Shown: piece after piece, positions 1 through 8,862 of the stretch
Layout: each line of letters opens with the position of its first letter
Position numbering within the stretch: position 1 is the stretch's first letter
Assembly (NCBI GenBank): GCA_030725715.1
Contig: JANRFG010000013.1
Location: forward strand, 1-64,000
Reading direction: 5' to 3'
DNA length: 64,000 bases
Origin: Opitutales bacterium
Lineage (GTDB): Bacteria > Verrucomicrobiota > Verrucomicrobiia > Opitutales > UBA953
The notes under the pieces: generated by a model
The model's database searches: none
The model's input: the letters and a program-made list of their open reading frames with translations, nothing else
What the model was told of the DNA's origin: nothing
Program-made: the position numbers and the translations under genes

Positions 1-371
1 AGCTCTCCCGGCTGCTTACCTTCCGGTTCCTTGAGCTGGTCGCCCCAACCAAGGATACGCGCCTGGGCGCCGTGATGCTCGGCCTTGGTCTTGTCGCCCC
101 GCTCCATCCAGATGCGGGACATCGAGGTGTGGATGTGGATGTCCTTCGGGCGCAGCGTGAGGGCCTGCTCGCCGGCGGCGAGGGCTGCGTCGTATTGACC
201 GGCGGCGAAGTGGACTTCGGCTTTGGCCAGCCAAGCTTCGAAGCAGGCCGGATCGGCCGCGACCGCCGCCGCCAGCTTCGCGAGGGCGCCGGCTTCGTCG
301 CCGATCGCGAAGTCGAACGACGCCTCTTCCGCCAAGGCCAGGGCGCGCGCTGAGGGCGTAGGATCGGACAT
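1..371 (-). CDS. TPR-repeat protein, N-terminal part (cut by window edge)
   Basis: The frame opens at an ATG read on the reverse strand (369-371) and stays open for 123 codons to the left edge, so the C-terminus is missing. The visible part is alanine-rich and helical. Residues about 43-76 fit one TPR unit (W47, A51, F55, G58, Y60, A63, A70, P75 in the expected pattern), and residues 77-108 look like a second, looser unit. No signal peptide is visible, so it is probably cytoplasmic and mediates protein contacts; no partner can be named. It diverges from the aminopeptidase gene across 87 bases. Family placement is by repeat pattern only. Confidence 0.75.
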   Translation of the reverse strand, partial: MSDPTPSARALALAEEASFDFAIGDEAGALAKLAAAVAADPACFEAWLAKAEVHFAAGQYDAALAAGEQALTLRPKDIHIHTSMSRIWMERGDKTKAEHHGAQARILGWGDQLKEPEGKQPGE

Positions 372-458
372 GCGGACACCGTGCGAGGAGCCCGCGGCAT
401 CGCAAGCGCTCCTTTCACGCTTGGAAAGGGCCCGAGGGGGTCGCAACTTACCCGCATC

Positions 459-1577
459 ATGGATCCTCGCTACGGAAAGCTCGCCGACGTGCTCTGCGGT
501 TTCTCGACCCGTCTCAAGAAGGGGGAGAACGTGCTCATCGACGCCCACGACGTCCCCGAGGACTTCGTCATCGCCCTGATCCGGGCCGCCCGCGAACGCG
601 GCGCCACCCCGATGGTCAACCTCCACAAGGCCCGCGTCGGCCGCGAGATGGTCAAGGGCGGCACCAAGGAACAGTTCAAGCTGGCCGCCGACCACGAGCT
701 CGCCCGCATGAAGAAGATGCAGGCCTACATCGCCGTGCGCGGTTCCGACAACATCTTCGAAGGCAGCGACATCCCGGCCGCCCAGGCCAAGCTCAACGGC
801 GAAATGATGCGTCCGGTCCTCGACCACCGCGTCAACAAGACCAAGTGGGTCGTCCTCCGCTGGCCGACGTCGTCCATGGCCCAGCAGGCCAAGATGAGCA
901 CCGAGGCCTTCGCCGACTTCTACTTCCGCGTCTGCACGCTCGACTACTCCCGCATGATCCCGGGCATGGAAGCCCTCAAGCAGGCCATGATGAAGACCGA
1001 TGAGGTCCACATCGTCGGCCAGGGCACCGACCTGAAGTTCAACATCAAGGGCATGAACGCCATCCCCTGCGGCGGCGAATACAACATCCCCGACGGCGAG
1101 GTCTTCACCGCGCCGATCAAGGACTCCGTCAACGGCGTGCTGCAGTATAACTGCGCCACCATCTACCAGGGCGTCTCGTTCGAGAACATCCGCCTCGTCT
1201 TCCGCAAGGGCAAGATCGTCGAGGCCACCTCGAACAACACCAAGCGCCTCAACGAGATCCTCGATACCGACGGCGGCGCCCGCTTCATCGGCGAGTTCGC
1301 CATCGCCTTCAATCCGCACATCCTCAACCCGATGCAGGACATCCTGTTCGACGAGAAGATCGCGGGCTCCTTCCACTTCACGCCCGGCAAGTGCTACGAG
1401 ACCACCGACAACGGCAACCATTCGTCCATCCACTGGGACATGGTCTGCATCCAGCGCCCCGAATACGGCGGCGGTGAGATCCGTTTCGACGGCCAGGTGA
1501 TCCGCAAAGACGGCCTCTTCCTTCCCAAGCCCCTCCAGAAATTGAATCCCGCATACCTCCTCGGTAAGGCCAAATAA
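459..1577 (+). CDS. M29-family metallo-aminopeptidase
   Basis: This 372-residue protein matches the thermophilic aminopeptidase (M29, AmpS/AmpT) family, which removes N-terminal residues from peptides using two metal ions. By alignment from memory the metal and catalytic set would be E215 (in PDGEVFTAP), E279, H306, Y313, H325 and D327 (in HSSIHWD), all present. There is no signal peptide, so it should act in the cytoplasm. I chose the ATG at 459 because the 26 residues encoded further upstream are low-quality and lie outside the family's conserved start. The pseudouridine synthase gene follows after one base, so the two are probably co-transcribed. Confidence 0.9.
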   Translation: MDPRYGKLADVLCGFSTRLKKGENVLIDAHDVPEDFVIALIRAARERGATPMVNLHKARVGREMVKGGTKEQFKLAADHELARMKKMQAYIAVRGSDNIFEGSDIPAAQAKLNGEMMRPVLDHRVNKTKWVVLRWPTSSMAQQAKMSTEAFADFYFRVCTLDYSRMIPGMEALKQAMMKTDEVHIVGQGTDLKFNIKGMNAIPCGGEYNIPDGEVFTAPIKDSVNGVLQYNCATIYQGVSFENIRLVFRKGKIVEATSNNTKRLNEILDTDGGARFIGEFAIAFNPHILNPMQDILFDEKIAGSFHFTPGKCYETTDNGNHSSIHWDMVCIQRPEYGGGEIRFDGQVIRKDGLFLPKPLQKLNPAYLLGKAK

Positions 1578-1578
1578 C

Positions 1579-2697
1579 ATGGCCAACCAAAAAAAGCCGA
1601 AGAAGGCTCAGCCCAAGCGTCTCGGCTCCCGTCCGCAGGCCCGCACGGCCAAGGCGCTCAAGCGCAAGGCCAAGCCTGCCCCGCACGTGCCCTACGCCGC
1701 CCGTCCGGCCAAGGCCCCGCTCGAAGAAGTCCGTCCGGATGAGATCTTCAAGACCCGCATCCCGGACGAGTTCGAACCCGCCCGCGCCGACAAGATCATC
1801 GCCACGCTGCTCGACGGCGTCAGCCGCTCCCGCGTGCAGAAGGCCCTCGACCTCGGCATGGTGAAGGTCAACGGCCAGACGGCCGATTGCCGCACGCTGC
1901 TCAATCCCGGCGACGCCATCGAAGTCGCCCTGCCCTCCCCCGGCGAGCCCACCGCCCGCCCGGTGAAGATGGCCCTCGAGGTCCTCTTCGAAGACGCGCA
2001 CATCATCGCCGTCAACAAGCCGGCCGGTCTCCTCACGCACCCCGTCCAGGGTTCGGACGAGGTCTCGATCGTCCACGGCCTGCTCCATTACACCAAGGGC
2101 AAGCTCGCCCCGGCCGGCGGCGCGCCCCGCCCCGGCGTCGTGCACCGTCTCGATCGTGAGACCTCCGGCGTCATCGTGCTCGCGAAGACCGACAAGGCCT
2201 ACCACGCGCTCGTCGCGCAGTTCGCCGAACGCACCGCCAAGAAGGAATACCTCGCGCTCGTCGACAAGGCCCCGCGCCTCCTCTCCGGCGTCATCAACGC
2301 CAACATCGACCGCCACCGCACCGTCCGCGTGCGCATGGCCGTCCGTGAAGACGGCCGCGAAGCCATCACCGACTGGCGCGTCGAAGAAAAATACGGCGTC
2401 GAAGCCGCGCTCGTCCGCGCCTTCCCGCACACCGGCCGCACGCACCAGATCCGTGTCCACCTCGCGCACATCACGCACCCGATCCTCGGCGACCGCACCT
2501 ACGGCAAGTTCGACGTCCCGAGCTACACCGGCTGGCCGATGCCCCGCGTGATGCTCCACGCCCACAAGCTGACCCTGACGCACCCTCAGACCGGCAAGCC
2601 GCTCACGATCACCGTCGAGCCGCCCAAGGACTTCCAGGAGCTCAAGGAATGGCTGGCCAAGAAGTTCGGACGTAAGTCGTACCTTCTTCCCGCGTAA
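1579..2697 (+). CDS. RluA/RluD-type 23S rRNA pseudouridine synthase
   Basis: The 372-residue protein isomerises uridine to pseudouridine in RNA, most likely 23S rRNA. An S4-like RNA-binding segment covers residues about 60-120, followed by the catalytic domain with the family motif HRLDRETSG, whose aspartate (D192) is the catalytic residue, and the substrate-side motif HTGRTHQIRVHL. The first 45 residues are an extra lysine- and proline-rich tail not needed for the fold, presumably RNA-contacting. It starts one base after the aminopeptidase stop. The exact target position (RluD-, RluC- or RluA-like) cannot be read from the sequence. Confidence 0.93.
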   Translation: MANQKKPKKAQPKRLGSRPQARTAKALKRKAKPAPHVPYAARPAKAPLEEVRPDEIFKTRIPDEFEPARADKIIATLLDGVSRSRVQKALDLGMVKVNGQTADCRTLLNPGDAIEVALPSPGEPTARPVKMALEVLFEDAHIIAVNKPAGLLTHPVQGSDEVSIVHGLLHYTKGKLAPAGGAPRPGVVHRLDRETSGVIVLAKTDKAYHALVAQFAERTAKKEYLALVDKAPRLLSGVINANIDRHRTVRVRMAVREDGREAITDWRVEEKYGVEAALVRAFPHTGRTHQIRVHLAHITHPILGDRTYGKFDVPSYTGWPMPRVMLHAHKLTLTHPQTGKPLTITVEPPKDFQELKEWLAKKFGRKSYLLPA

Positions 2698-2706
2698 GCG
2701 GTATAA

Positions 2707-2734
2707 GCGGTTGGCGGTTAGCGGTTGGCGGTTG
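2707..2734. repeat. Tandem 7-bp repeat (GCGGTTR)x4
   Basis: Four consecutive 7-base units read GCGGTTG, GCGGTTA, GCGGTTG, GCGGTTG, making two near-identical 14-base blocks. A related but shorter unit (GCGGTATAA) precedes them at 2699. The array sits just after the pseudouridine synthase stop, in the 120-base space between convergent genes. No function is known to me. Confidence 0.8.
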
Positions 2735-2757
2735 GGAGCAGCCATGGGGATATGCTG

Positions 2758-2769
2758 CCCTAGGTAGGG
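2758..2769. repeat. CTAG-containing inverted repeat
   Basis: CCCTA-GG-TAGGG is a perfect short inverted repeat containing CCTAGG. It lies between the convergent pseudouridine synthase and sulfatase genes. It is one of five such elements in intergenic sequence of this window; it could be a weak terminator, but no T-run follows. Confidence 0.5.
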
Positions 2770-2817
2770 ACGTGATCACCATCGCCCCCTCGCGCACTCG
2801 AGCCCTCCGGTCCTCGT

Positions 2818-4230
2818 CTAGTATCCCTTCTGGCCGGGCTTAGGCACTTTGCTCGGGGCTTTCCAGTCGGCAGGCAGGATCTTCGCGGCGGTCAGCGGGT
2901 CGTTGTCGCCGTCGGCTTTCATCTCGGCGGCGAGCTTGGCGAGCATCTCCTTGATACGCTCGGCATGCTCCGGGAGCGTCGACAGGTCCTTGGTCTCGTA
3001 AGGGTCGGCCTGGAGATCGAAGAGTTGGGTACGGTCGACGTGCGGATAACGGATGAGCTTCCAGCGTCCGTCGCTGAGCGCCTTCTGGATGCTCCTGTAA
3101 CCGAACATCAGGAACGGGCGGGCGGACTGGCTCGGATCCTTGAGCACGGCGGCGAACTCGCGTCCGTTGGAACCCGGCGGCGTAGTGACGCCGCAGAGCT
3201 TGCCGAGCGTGGGCAGGACGTCGAAGAGGTAGCACATCGCCTCGCTGCGCTTGTCCGCGGCGATACCAGGTCCGGCGACGATCAGCGGCACGCGCATGGA
3301 GTGCTCATAGAGGTTCTGCTTGCCGATGAGGCCGTGCGAACCGCGGGCCACGCCGGAGTCGGCGGCGTAGACGATGATCGTATTGGCGGCGTAGGGTGAG
3401 GCGTCGACGGCGTCGAGGACGCGGCCGACCTGGACGTCGAGGAAGGAGATGTAACGATAATACTCGGCCAGCATGGTCTTCACGTCGGCCTCGGGACGCG
3501 GCCACTTCATCAGCTGCTCATCACGGATGACCATCTGGCCGTTGTCGAACGGATGCTGCGGCAGGAAGTTCGGCGGCAACGGGATCGAGGCCGGCGCATA
3601 ATCGATCGGGAACCCTTCCGGGACGATGTGGGGGTCATGCGGTCCGTCGAAGGCGAGATACGAGAAGAACGGCTGCTTGCCGTCCTGCGACTTCAGGAAC
3701 GCGAGGGTCTCGTCGGTGGCCTCCTCGCAAAGGTGTTTCGGGGAGATCTTCGAAGGGGTGAGCTTACCGGTCGGCAGCATGTCACTGGTCGGCGCCTTAA
3801 GCGGATTGGCCATTCCACCCACGAAGAGCGCTTTGGCCTGCTGGAAGGACTTAGGGATCGAAGGCGGGCCGTTATGCCACTTGCCGGCAGCGAAGGTCGC
3901 GTAGCCGGCCGCGCCGAAAGCGTGAGGCCAGGTCTGATGCTTCAGCAGCTTCTCGTCGATCTGCGCCAACGAGCGACCGGATAGCAGCATCGCCCGCGAA
4001 GGAACGCAGGTCGCGCCTTGGTTGCCGCCCTGCATGTAAGCGCGGGTGAAAGCGACGCCGCGCTTCACGAGGCGATCGAGGTTCGGGGTCTTGATGACCG
4101 GATTGCCCAAGGCCGCGATGGTATCGGCGCGTTGGTCGTCGGCGAAGATGAAGACGATATTCGGGGGCTGGGCGGCGGTCAGGGACACGACCGTGACCAG
4201 TAAAGCAAGGCAGAGACGGGGCAGGCTCAT
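2818..4230 (-). CDS. Secreted type I sulfatase
   Basis: This 470-residue protein hydrolyses sulfate esters, probably on a polysaccharide or glycoside. An N-terminal signal peptide (about residues 1-20) precedes the metal-binding start NIVFIFADDQRAD. The formylglycine signature C-x-P-S-R is present as CVPSR at residues 75-79, so it needs maturation by a formylglycine-generating enzyme, which is not in this window. Further conserved elements are AAGKWHNG, FDGPHDPH and the late metal-site region around AADSG. It stands alone, converging on the pseudouridine synthase gene. The substrate cannot be predicted from the sequence. Confidence 0.93.
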   Translation of the reverse strand: MSLPRLCLALLVTVVSLTAAQPPNIVFIFADDQRADTIAALGNPVIKTPNLDRLVKRGVAFTRAYMQGGNQGATCVPSRAMLLSGRSLAQIDEKLLKHQTWPHAFGAAGYATFAAGKWHNGPPSIPKSFQQAKALFVGGMANPLKAPTSDMLPTGKLTPSKISPKHLCEEATDETLAFLKSQDGKQPFFSYLAFDGPHDPHIVPEGFPIDYAPASIPLPPNFLPQHPFDNGQMVIRDEQLMKWPRPEADVKTMLAEYYRYISFLDVQVGRVLDAVDASPYAANTIIVYAADSGVARGSHGLIGKQNLYEHSMRVPLIVAGPGIAADKRSEAMCYLFDVLPTLGKLCGVTTPPGSNGREFAAVLKDPSQSARPFLMFGYRSIQKALSDGRWKLIRYPHVDRTQLFDLQADPYETKDLSTLPEHAERIKEMLAKLAAEMKADGDNDPLTAAKILPADWKAPSKVPKPGQKGY

Positions 4231-4270
4231 GGCCTCATCAAGCCCGCCCGCCCAGGTAAGGCAACCCCTT

Positions 4271-5191
4271 TTAGGCGTTGAAGCCGTGGTGACCGTCCTG
4301 CTTCCGGTGCTCCGGGACGTCCGGTTCGACGTGCACCAGCACCGAAATCACCTCGGGGTGGGACTTCAGGATATCGGACTTGATGCGGCCCGCGATGGCA
4401 TGCCCTTCGGCCACCGTAGCGGTCTCGGCCACCTGCAGGTGGAAATCGACCTCGAAGCGGTCGCCCAGACGACGGGCCCGGAAGGCGTGGAAACCCTTGG
4501 CCCCGGGGGCCGCGAGGATGTGCTCACTGAGGTCATGCAGCACGTGCGCCGCGGGAGCGGTATCGAGCAGGTCTTCGCAGGCGCCTTTGAAGAGTTTAAT
4601 ACCCTCAGAACCCAGCCAGCCGGCGAGTACGAGGCCGACGACCTTATCCAGAGCGCGCCAATCTGGGTTCACGTTAGCCACGACGACCGCGACCAAGGCG
4701 AGCAGCGAAGCCACGGCGTCGGCGCGGTGGTCCGTGGCGTTGGCCATGAGCAGGCGCGAGCCGAGACGTTCAGCCTGCCGGCGCGCATACTGATAGAAAC
4801 CTTCCTTGATGAGCAACGCCCCGCCGGCGACCCAAGCGGCGGCGAGACCCGGCTGAGCGACCTCGGCGCCGCTGACGAGCGCGGAGAGCGACTGCCAGGC
4901 GAGGCCGAGGCAGAAGATGAGCACCAGCGACGAGATGAGCATCGTCGCCAAGGTGGAAAAGCGATGATGGCCGTAGGGATGATCGTCGTCCTTGGGAAGA
5001 TGGGCGAACTTCAGGCCGATGATGGCCGCGATGTCGCTGGCGATATCGACCAGCGAGTGGATGCCGTCGGCGACCAAAGCCTGCGAGGACGCAATGATTC
5101 CCACGCTCAGCTTGGCTCCCGCCATGAGGACGTTGACCGCCAGGCTGAGCGCCACGGTCAGACCGCCCTCGTGCTGCAGCGTCGTGCTCAT
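4271..5191 (-). CDS. Cation diffusion facilitator (CDF) metal transporter
   Basis: The 306-residue inner-membrane protein exports divalent metals (Zn, Fe, Mn or similar) by proton exchange. About six membrane helices occupy residues 10-210, carrying the metal-site patterns DGIHSLVDIASD in helix 2 and NATDHRADAVAS in helix 5, and the cytoplasmic HPYGHHRFS motif after helix 2. The C-terminal 90 residues form the usual ferredoxin-like domain, and the last stretch is histidine-rich (HRKQDGHHGFNA). Its start overlaps the end of the upstream unknown gene by four bases (ATGA type), so the two are translationally coupled. Confidence 0.92.
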   Translation of the reverse strand: MSTTLQHEGGLTVALSLAVNVLMAGAKLSVGIIASSQALVADGIHSLVDIASDIAAIIGLKFAHLPKDDDHPYGHHRFSTLATMLISSLVLIFCLGLAWQSLSALVSGAEVAQPGLAAAWVAGGALLIKEGFYQYARRQAERLGSRLLMANATDHRADAVASLLALVAVVVANVNPDWRALDKVVGLVLAGWLGSEGIKLFKGACEDLLDTAPAAHVLHDLSEHILAAPGAKGFHAFRARRLGDRFEVDFHLQVAETATVAEGHAIAGRIKSDILKSHPEVISVLVHVEPDVPEHRKQDGHHGFNA

Positions 5192-5832
5192 TTGGGCGAG
5201 TTCGCTTTGATCAGGTCAGCCTCGGCGACCCAGTCGATCCGGACGAGCTTGGCCTCGGCGACGGCCGGGTGGCCATTCAGTTCACAGACCAGAGCTTCGA
5301 GCTGCCCCCACGGGGCGCCGCCGGGCTGCTTACGCCAGGCATCGAGACGGAGGAGGACTTCTTCGTGGCCGGCCCAGGCTGCGGCGACGTCACCAGAAGC
5401 GATCTTCACCTCGGCCGCCTGATGGCCGGGCTTGAGCTTGAGGGCGATCCGGTCCGCGAAGGTGAACGCATAAGCCGAAACGGGGCCAGGCTCAGCCAAG
5501 GCGACGCCGGCGGCATAGGTCTCCTTGATCAGGATATGCTCCTCGGGCAGTTCCTTGCCTTCGGGCGAATAGCGGCGCGTGCCGCCGGTGACGAGCGTGC
5601 GGACCTTGCCTCCGTCCTTGGCTTCCGCGACCTGCTCGAAGAGGACGTAGGCGCCGTAGAATCCCTTCTGCTGGACCGCGTAGTCATACATCATCGGGGC
5701 CATGCTCAGGGAAGAGCGCACCATCCGGAGCTGGTTCTGCTTCTCGCTGCCGCAGGACTTGCCGCCGAGCAGGACCATGACGCCCAACAAGGCGCCGACC
5801 AGGAAGATGACGAAACGTTCGCGCTGACCCAT
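5188..5832 (-). CDS. Membrane-anchored protein of unknown function
   Basis: I do not recognise this 214-residue protein. A single hydrophobic segment at residues about 7-25 is followed by a short cysteine-containing stretch and a soluble region that would face the periplasm if the segment is an uncleaved anchor. The soluble part is of mixed helix and strand character without catalytic motifs I can name. Its stop overlaps the start of the CDF transporter gene by four bases, so the two are likely expressed together; a role linked to metal export is possible but not shown. Confidence 0.8.
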   Translation of the reverse strand: MGQRERFVIFLVGALLGVMVLLGGKSCGSEKQNQLRMVRSSLSMAPMMYDYAVQQKGFYGAYVLFEQVAEAKDGGKVRTLVTGGTRRYSPEGKELPEEHILIKETYAAGVALAEPGPVSAYAFTFADRIALKLKPGHQAAEVKIASGDVAAAWAGHEEVLLRLDAWRKQPGGAPWGQLEALVCELNGHPAVAEAKLVRIDWVAEADLIKANSPK

Positions 5833-5929
5833 GCCGAGACTTCAGCCGAGGAAGCCCACCGGGGCAAGGAGAAGCCTCCGGCAGTGCGTTTGGCGTTGGA
5901 AAATCACCCGCGGACGCCAAAACAGCCTC

Positions 5930-6334
5930 ATGCTTCAGGCCACCGTCGAGACCCGCGTCCGCTTCGCCGAGACCGATGCGATGGGCGTCACCTACCACGG
6001 CAATTACCTCCCTTGGTTCGAGATGGCCCGCGTCGCCCTGCTCGACCAACTCGGCACCCCGTATCGCCAGCTCGAGCAGGAGGGCTTCCTGCTGCCCGTC
6101 CTCGAGACCGGCCTGACCTACCACCGCCCTTCCCGCTTCGACGACCGTGTGCGCATCACGGTGACCCTGGCCGAGAAACCCAAGGCCCGCCTCCGACTCA
6201 CCTACCGGGTCGAGCGCGACGGCGAGCTGCTCGTCGAAGGCTTCACCATCCACGCCTTCGTGAACCGCGAGTTCAAGGCCGTGCGCCCTCCGGACAACGT
6301 CGAGGCCGCGATGCGTCAAGCCTTCGGAGCCTGA
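5930..6334 (+). CDS. YbgC/FadM-type acyl-CoA thioesterase
   Basis: This 134-residue hot-dog-fold protein hydrolyses acyl-CoA thioesters. The N-terminal signature RFAETDAMGVTYHGNYLPWF contains the catalytic aspartate and the YHxNY pattern of the 4-hydroxybenzoyl-CoA thioesterase/YbgC family, and the length fits the family. The ATG at 5930 is used because the upstream 33 codons encode a basic, unconserved stretch overlapping the divergent gene's promoter region. It heads a plus-strand run with the metallo-hydrolase (4-base gap) and two further genes. No Tol-Pal genes are nearby, so a Tol-linked role is not supported here. Confidence 0.9.
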   Translation: MLQATVETRVRFAETDAMGVTYHGNYLPWFEMARVALLDQLGTPYRQLEQEGFLLPVLETGLTYHRPSRFDDRVRITVTLAEKPKARLRLTYRVERDGELLVEGFTIHAFVNREFKAVRPPDNVEAAMRQAFGA

Positions 6335-6338
6335 TTTC

Positions 6339-6989
6339 ATGAAGATCGCCGCCGCCCCGCTGGGGCCTTTCGAAACCAACGCCTACCTCGTCGTCGCCGA
6401 GAACGGCAAGGACTGCTGTGTCATCGACGCCCCCAAGGACGCCGGCCCGCTGTTGCTCGCGGAGATCAAGAAGCAAGGCCTCAACCTGACGCACCTGCTC
6501 ATCACGCACGGCCACTGGGACCACATGTGCGATGGGCGCTATTTCGCCGACGCCGGCGCCAAGGTCATCGCCCACAAGGACGACCAACAGCTCATCGAGA
6601 ACATCGAAGCGTATCGTAATCGCTACCAGTCGATGATCCCGTCGCTCTCCGACGACGACTTCCGCTCGGTCAAGGTCGACCGCTGGGTGGATGACGGCGA
6701 CGTCGTCGAGACCTGCGGCTACAAGTTCGAGATCCGACATGTGCCTGGCCACTGCCCCGGCAGCATCCTCTTCTACGCCGCCGACCAGAAGATCGCCTTC
6801 ACCGGCGATGCCATCTTCAAGGGCTCCGTCGGCCGGACCGACCTCCCCAACGGCGACTGGAACCAGCTCCTGACCTCGATCCGGAAGCGCATCTACAGCC
6901 TGCCGGACGATGTCGTCCTCCTGCCGGGCCACGGCGGCCAGACCTCGGTGGGCGTCGAGAAGCAGACCAATCCGTACGCCAAGCCCTGA
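6339..6989 (+). CDS. Glyoxalase II-like MBL-fold hydrolase
   Basis: The 216-residue protein has the metallo-beta-lactamase fold of hydroxyacylglutathione hydrolases and related thioesterases. The zinc motif HxHxDH is seen as HGHWDH at residues 57-62, followed by the later ligands in VPGHCPGS, FTGDAIF and LLPGHGG. It lacks the long C-terminal substrate domain of true GloB, so it belongs to the shorter YcbL-like group whose natural substrate is uncertain. It is cytoplasmic and lies four bases after the thioesterase gene, with which it is probably co-expressed. Confidence 0.92.
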   Translation: MKIAAAPLGPFETNAYLVVAENGKDCCVIDAPKDAGPLLLAEIKKQGLNLTHLLITHGHWDHMCDGRYFADAGAKVIAHKDDQQLIENIEAYRNRYQSMIPSLSDDDFRSVKVDRWVDDGDVVETCGYKFEIRHVPGHCPGSILFYAADQKIAFTGDAIFKGSVGRTDLPNGDWNQLLTSIRKRIYSLPDDVVLLPGHGGQTSVGVEKQTNPYAKP

Positions 6990-6994
6990 GCCGC

Positions 6995-7507
6995 GTGCCG
7001 ACCCCCTGCCCCTTCCTGCCGTCCTGCGGCCGCCCGCTCTCCTGGCGCGACCTCAACGCCCTGCGTGACGACCGCGGGCCCGAGCTCTATCGCCTCTGCC
7101 TGGAATACGGCCAGCAGCTCTGGTTGGACGACCTACCCGCGCGGGCGCTGCTCGCCGTCGACCGGGCGCTTTATTGCGACGTCCCCGGAGACGCGGGCGT
7201 GCTGACCGAATATCCCATGCCCTATCGCGCCATCGGCTGGATGGTGAAGCAGCCGGCCGACACCTTCACCGGCAACGCGCGGGTGCATTACCAGCACCTC
7301 GCCGACCGCGTGCGCGGCGAGCGAGCGGACCTCAAGAAGTGGCGTGCCTGGGCCGCCTGGGCCGTCACGCGATACGTCCGCCCGGACCTCACCGGCGACC
7401 CTAAGCATATCGTCTCCGAGCCCACCCACGCCGAGATCGAAGCCGGCCTCAGCACCTATGGCGTGAGCGGTGAAATAGACGAGTGGCGCCGCGCCCTCGC
7501 CGACTGA
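6995..7507 (+). CDS. Conserved-looking protein of unknown function
   Basis: I do not recognise this 170-residue protein. It starts at a GTG five bases after the hydrolase stop. The sequence is rich in tryptophan and arginine, with two CxxxC-like cysteines near the start (C5, C11) and a predominantly helical pattern; there is no signal peptide or membrane segment. The position inside a tight plus-strand run (5-base and 19-base gaps) and gene-like codon use, with a strong G or C preference at third positions, support a real gene. Confidence 0.78.
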   Translation: MPTPCPFLPSCGRPLSWRDLNALRDDRGPELYRLCLEYGQQLWLDDLPARALLAVDRALYCDVPGDAGVLTEYPMPYRAIGWMVKQPADTFTGNARVHYQHLADRVRGERADLKKWRAWAAWAVTRYVRPDLTGDPKHIVSEPTHAEIEAGLSTYGVSGEIDEWRRALAD

Positions 7508-7526
7508 ACCCACCTGCTATTTCCCT

Positions 7527-8171
7527 ATGAATCTCCACGCTGACCATTCCCTCCGCATCGTCGTCGACGGGACCGACCTACAGGCGGGCAGAGCAGGAGA
7601 ACGCCCACTGGAGCAGCGCGAAGTCCCGGCACCTAGCCGCATCACCCTTCGCTCGTTCGAAGCCGGCGAGACCTGGTCGCACGACGGAGGCAAGTTGCTC
7701 GAAGTGCTCGTCGTCCGCGGGCTCGTGAAAGTGAACGGCGAAGACCTCGGACCCGCGTCCTACGCCCGACTCGCGCCGGGCGTATCCGCCGCGTTCACCG
7801 CCGTCGAGGCCAGCATGGTCTACCTGAACGAACGCACGCCTTCAGAGCCGGAAACGGACTCTTACGCGCTCCGTGGCGCGGACTTGGACTGGCGGCAAGG
7901 CATGGTCCCGGGACTCAAGGTCACCTCATTGCACCAAGGCCTGATCAAGCATACCGCCTTGGTGCGCTGGGCTCCCGAGACGCGTTTCAATCCGCACACC
8001 CACGTCGGCGGCGAAGAAATCCTCGTCCTCGAAGGGGTCTTCCGCGACGAGCATGGCAGCTATCCCGCCGGCACGTGGATCCGCAGCCCGCATATGAGCC
8101 ACCACCGGCCGTTCACCGGTCCGGAAGGCGCGACCATCCTCGTCAAAGTCGGCCACCTCGACGTGGCCTAA
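7527..8171 (+). CDS. Cupin-domain protein, ChrR-like
   Basis: The 214-residue protein contains two cupin-like beta-barrel halves. The C-terminal one (residues about 130-210) resembles the ChrR anti-sigma cupin domain, with the metal-binding pattern HTHVGGEEILVLEG followed by a later histidine in SPHMSHHRP. ChrR family members bind zinc and sense oxidative stress or act as small-molecule enzymes. No ECF sigma factor gene is adjacent and the N-terminal zinc anti-sigma domain of ChrR is missing, so a regulatory role is not supported; it may be an enzyme or sensor in its own right. Confidence 0.85.
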   Translation: MNLHADHSLRIVVDGTDLQAGRAGERPLEQREVPAPSRITLRSFEAGETWSHDGGKLLEVLVVRGLVKVNGEDLGPASYARLAPGVSAAFTAVEASMVYLNERTPSEPETDSYALRGADLDWRQGMVPGLKVTSLHQGLIKHTALVRWAPETRFNPHTHVGGEEILVLEGVFRDEHGSYPAGTWIRSPHMSHHRPFTGPEGATILVKVGHLDVA

Positions 8172-8175
8172 GCCG

Positions 8176-8859
8176 TCACTTCGACAGGTCCAGAATCTCG
8201 GCCTCGAGCGCGATCGTCCGTCCGCCGGCGCCGCCGAGGAGCGTCTTTGCGCCGGGCTTCACCGTGATCGTCGTGTTCGTGCGCGAGACCGCGACCTGCG
8301 GAGCAGGGGCGTCCACGATGACCGCCTTGTGCAGGACGAGTTCGACCGACTGACCGAGGCGGGAGAGCGTGAGCGCCTCGCGTTTCTCGTCATAGGACTT
8401 GAGCGTCCAGCCATCGATGCGACGGCCCAGCGGGACCCACTGGCGCTTACCAGCGGCATCTTCGATCGAGAACAGCTTGTCCTTGGTCAGCACGCCATGG
8501 AAGAACGGCAGGTTGCTCTTGGCGCGGGCGGGAGCGGCCGGGGCGGCAGGCGTCACCGCCGGGAACGGGGCCGGTGCCGGCGGGGCCTCGCGGGACTCCG
8601 CGACCGCTTCAAGCGTGAGAGTACCGTCCTTGTTGACCTTCGGGGTGACCGTGAAGACCACGCCCTCCTCGGCTGAGCCCACGCGGATGGTCGTCTGCTT
8701 GCCGTCGACCGTGATCACCGTCGGTTCGGCGTAGACCTCCGGCTTACCGTCCTTGTCCGGGCGCATGAACGTGGCCTTCACCTTCAGGTGGGTCGGCACG
8801 GCGTCATCGGCCGCGAAGGCCGTGGAGACCAGCAGGACGGCGAGCAAGGAGCGGAGCAT
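8176..8859 (-). CDS. Secreted protein with secretin-like segment, paralog A
   Basis: The 227-residue protein has a signal peptide (about residues 1-16). Residues about 45-92 resemble the beta-hairpin part of secretin-type proteins: a proline, ITVDGKQTTIRVG, then VTPKVNKDGTLTL. After an alanine/proline-rich linker, residues about 115-180 hold a second domain with the pattern LFSIED, W..LG, IDGW.L and LTLS. The neighbour at 8863 has the same architecture, so this is a tandem duplication with three bases between genes. Function is unknown; a periplasmic role near a type II secretion or pilus-like system is an inference from the weak secretin likeness. Confidence 0.82.
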   Translation of the reverse strand: MLRSLLAVLLVSTAFAADDAVPTHLKVKATFMRPDKDGKPEVYAEPTVITVDGKQTTIRVGSAEEGVVFTVTPKVNKDGTLTLEAVAESREAPPAPAPFPAVTPAAPAAPARAKSNLPFFHGVLTKDKLFSIEDAAGKRQWVPLGRRIDGWTLKSYDEKREALTLSRLGQSVELVLHKAVIVDAPAPQVAVSRTNTTITVKPGAKTLLGGAGGRTIALEAEILDLSK

Positions 8860-8862
8860 GGC

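Noticed and set aside
7527-8171. Treating the cupin protein as a ChrR anti-sigma factor
   Set aside because: No sigma factor gene is adjacent and the N-terminal zinc anti-sigma domain is absent.
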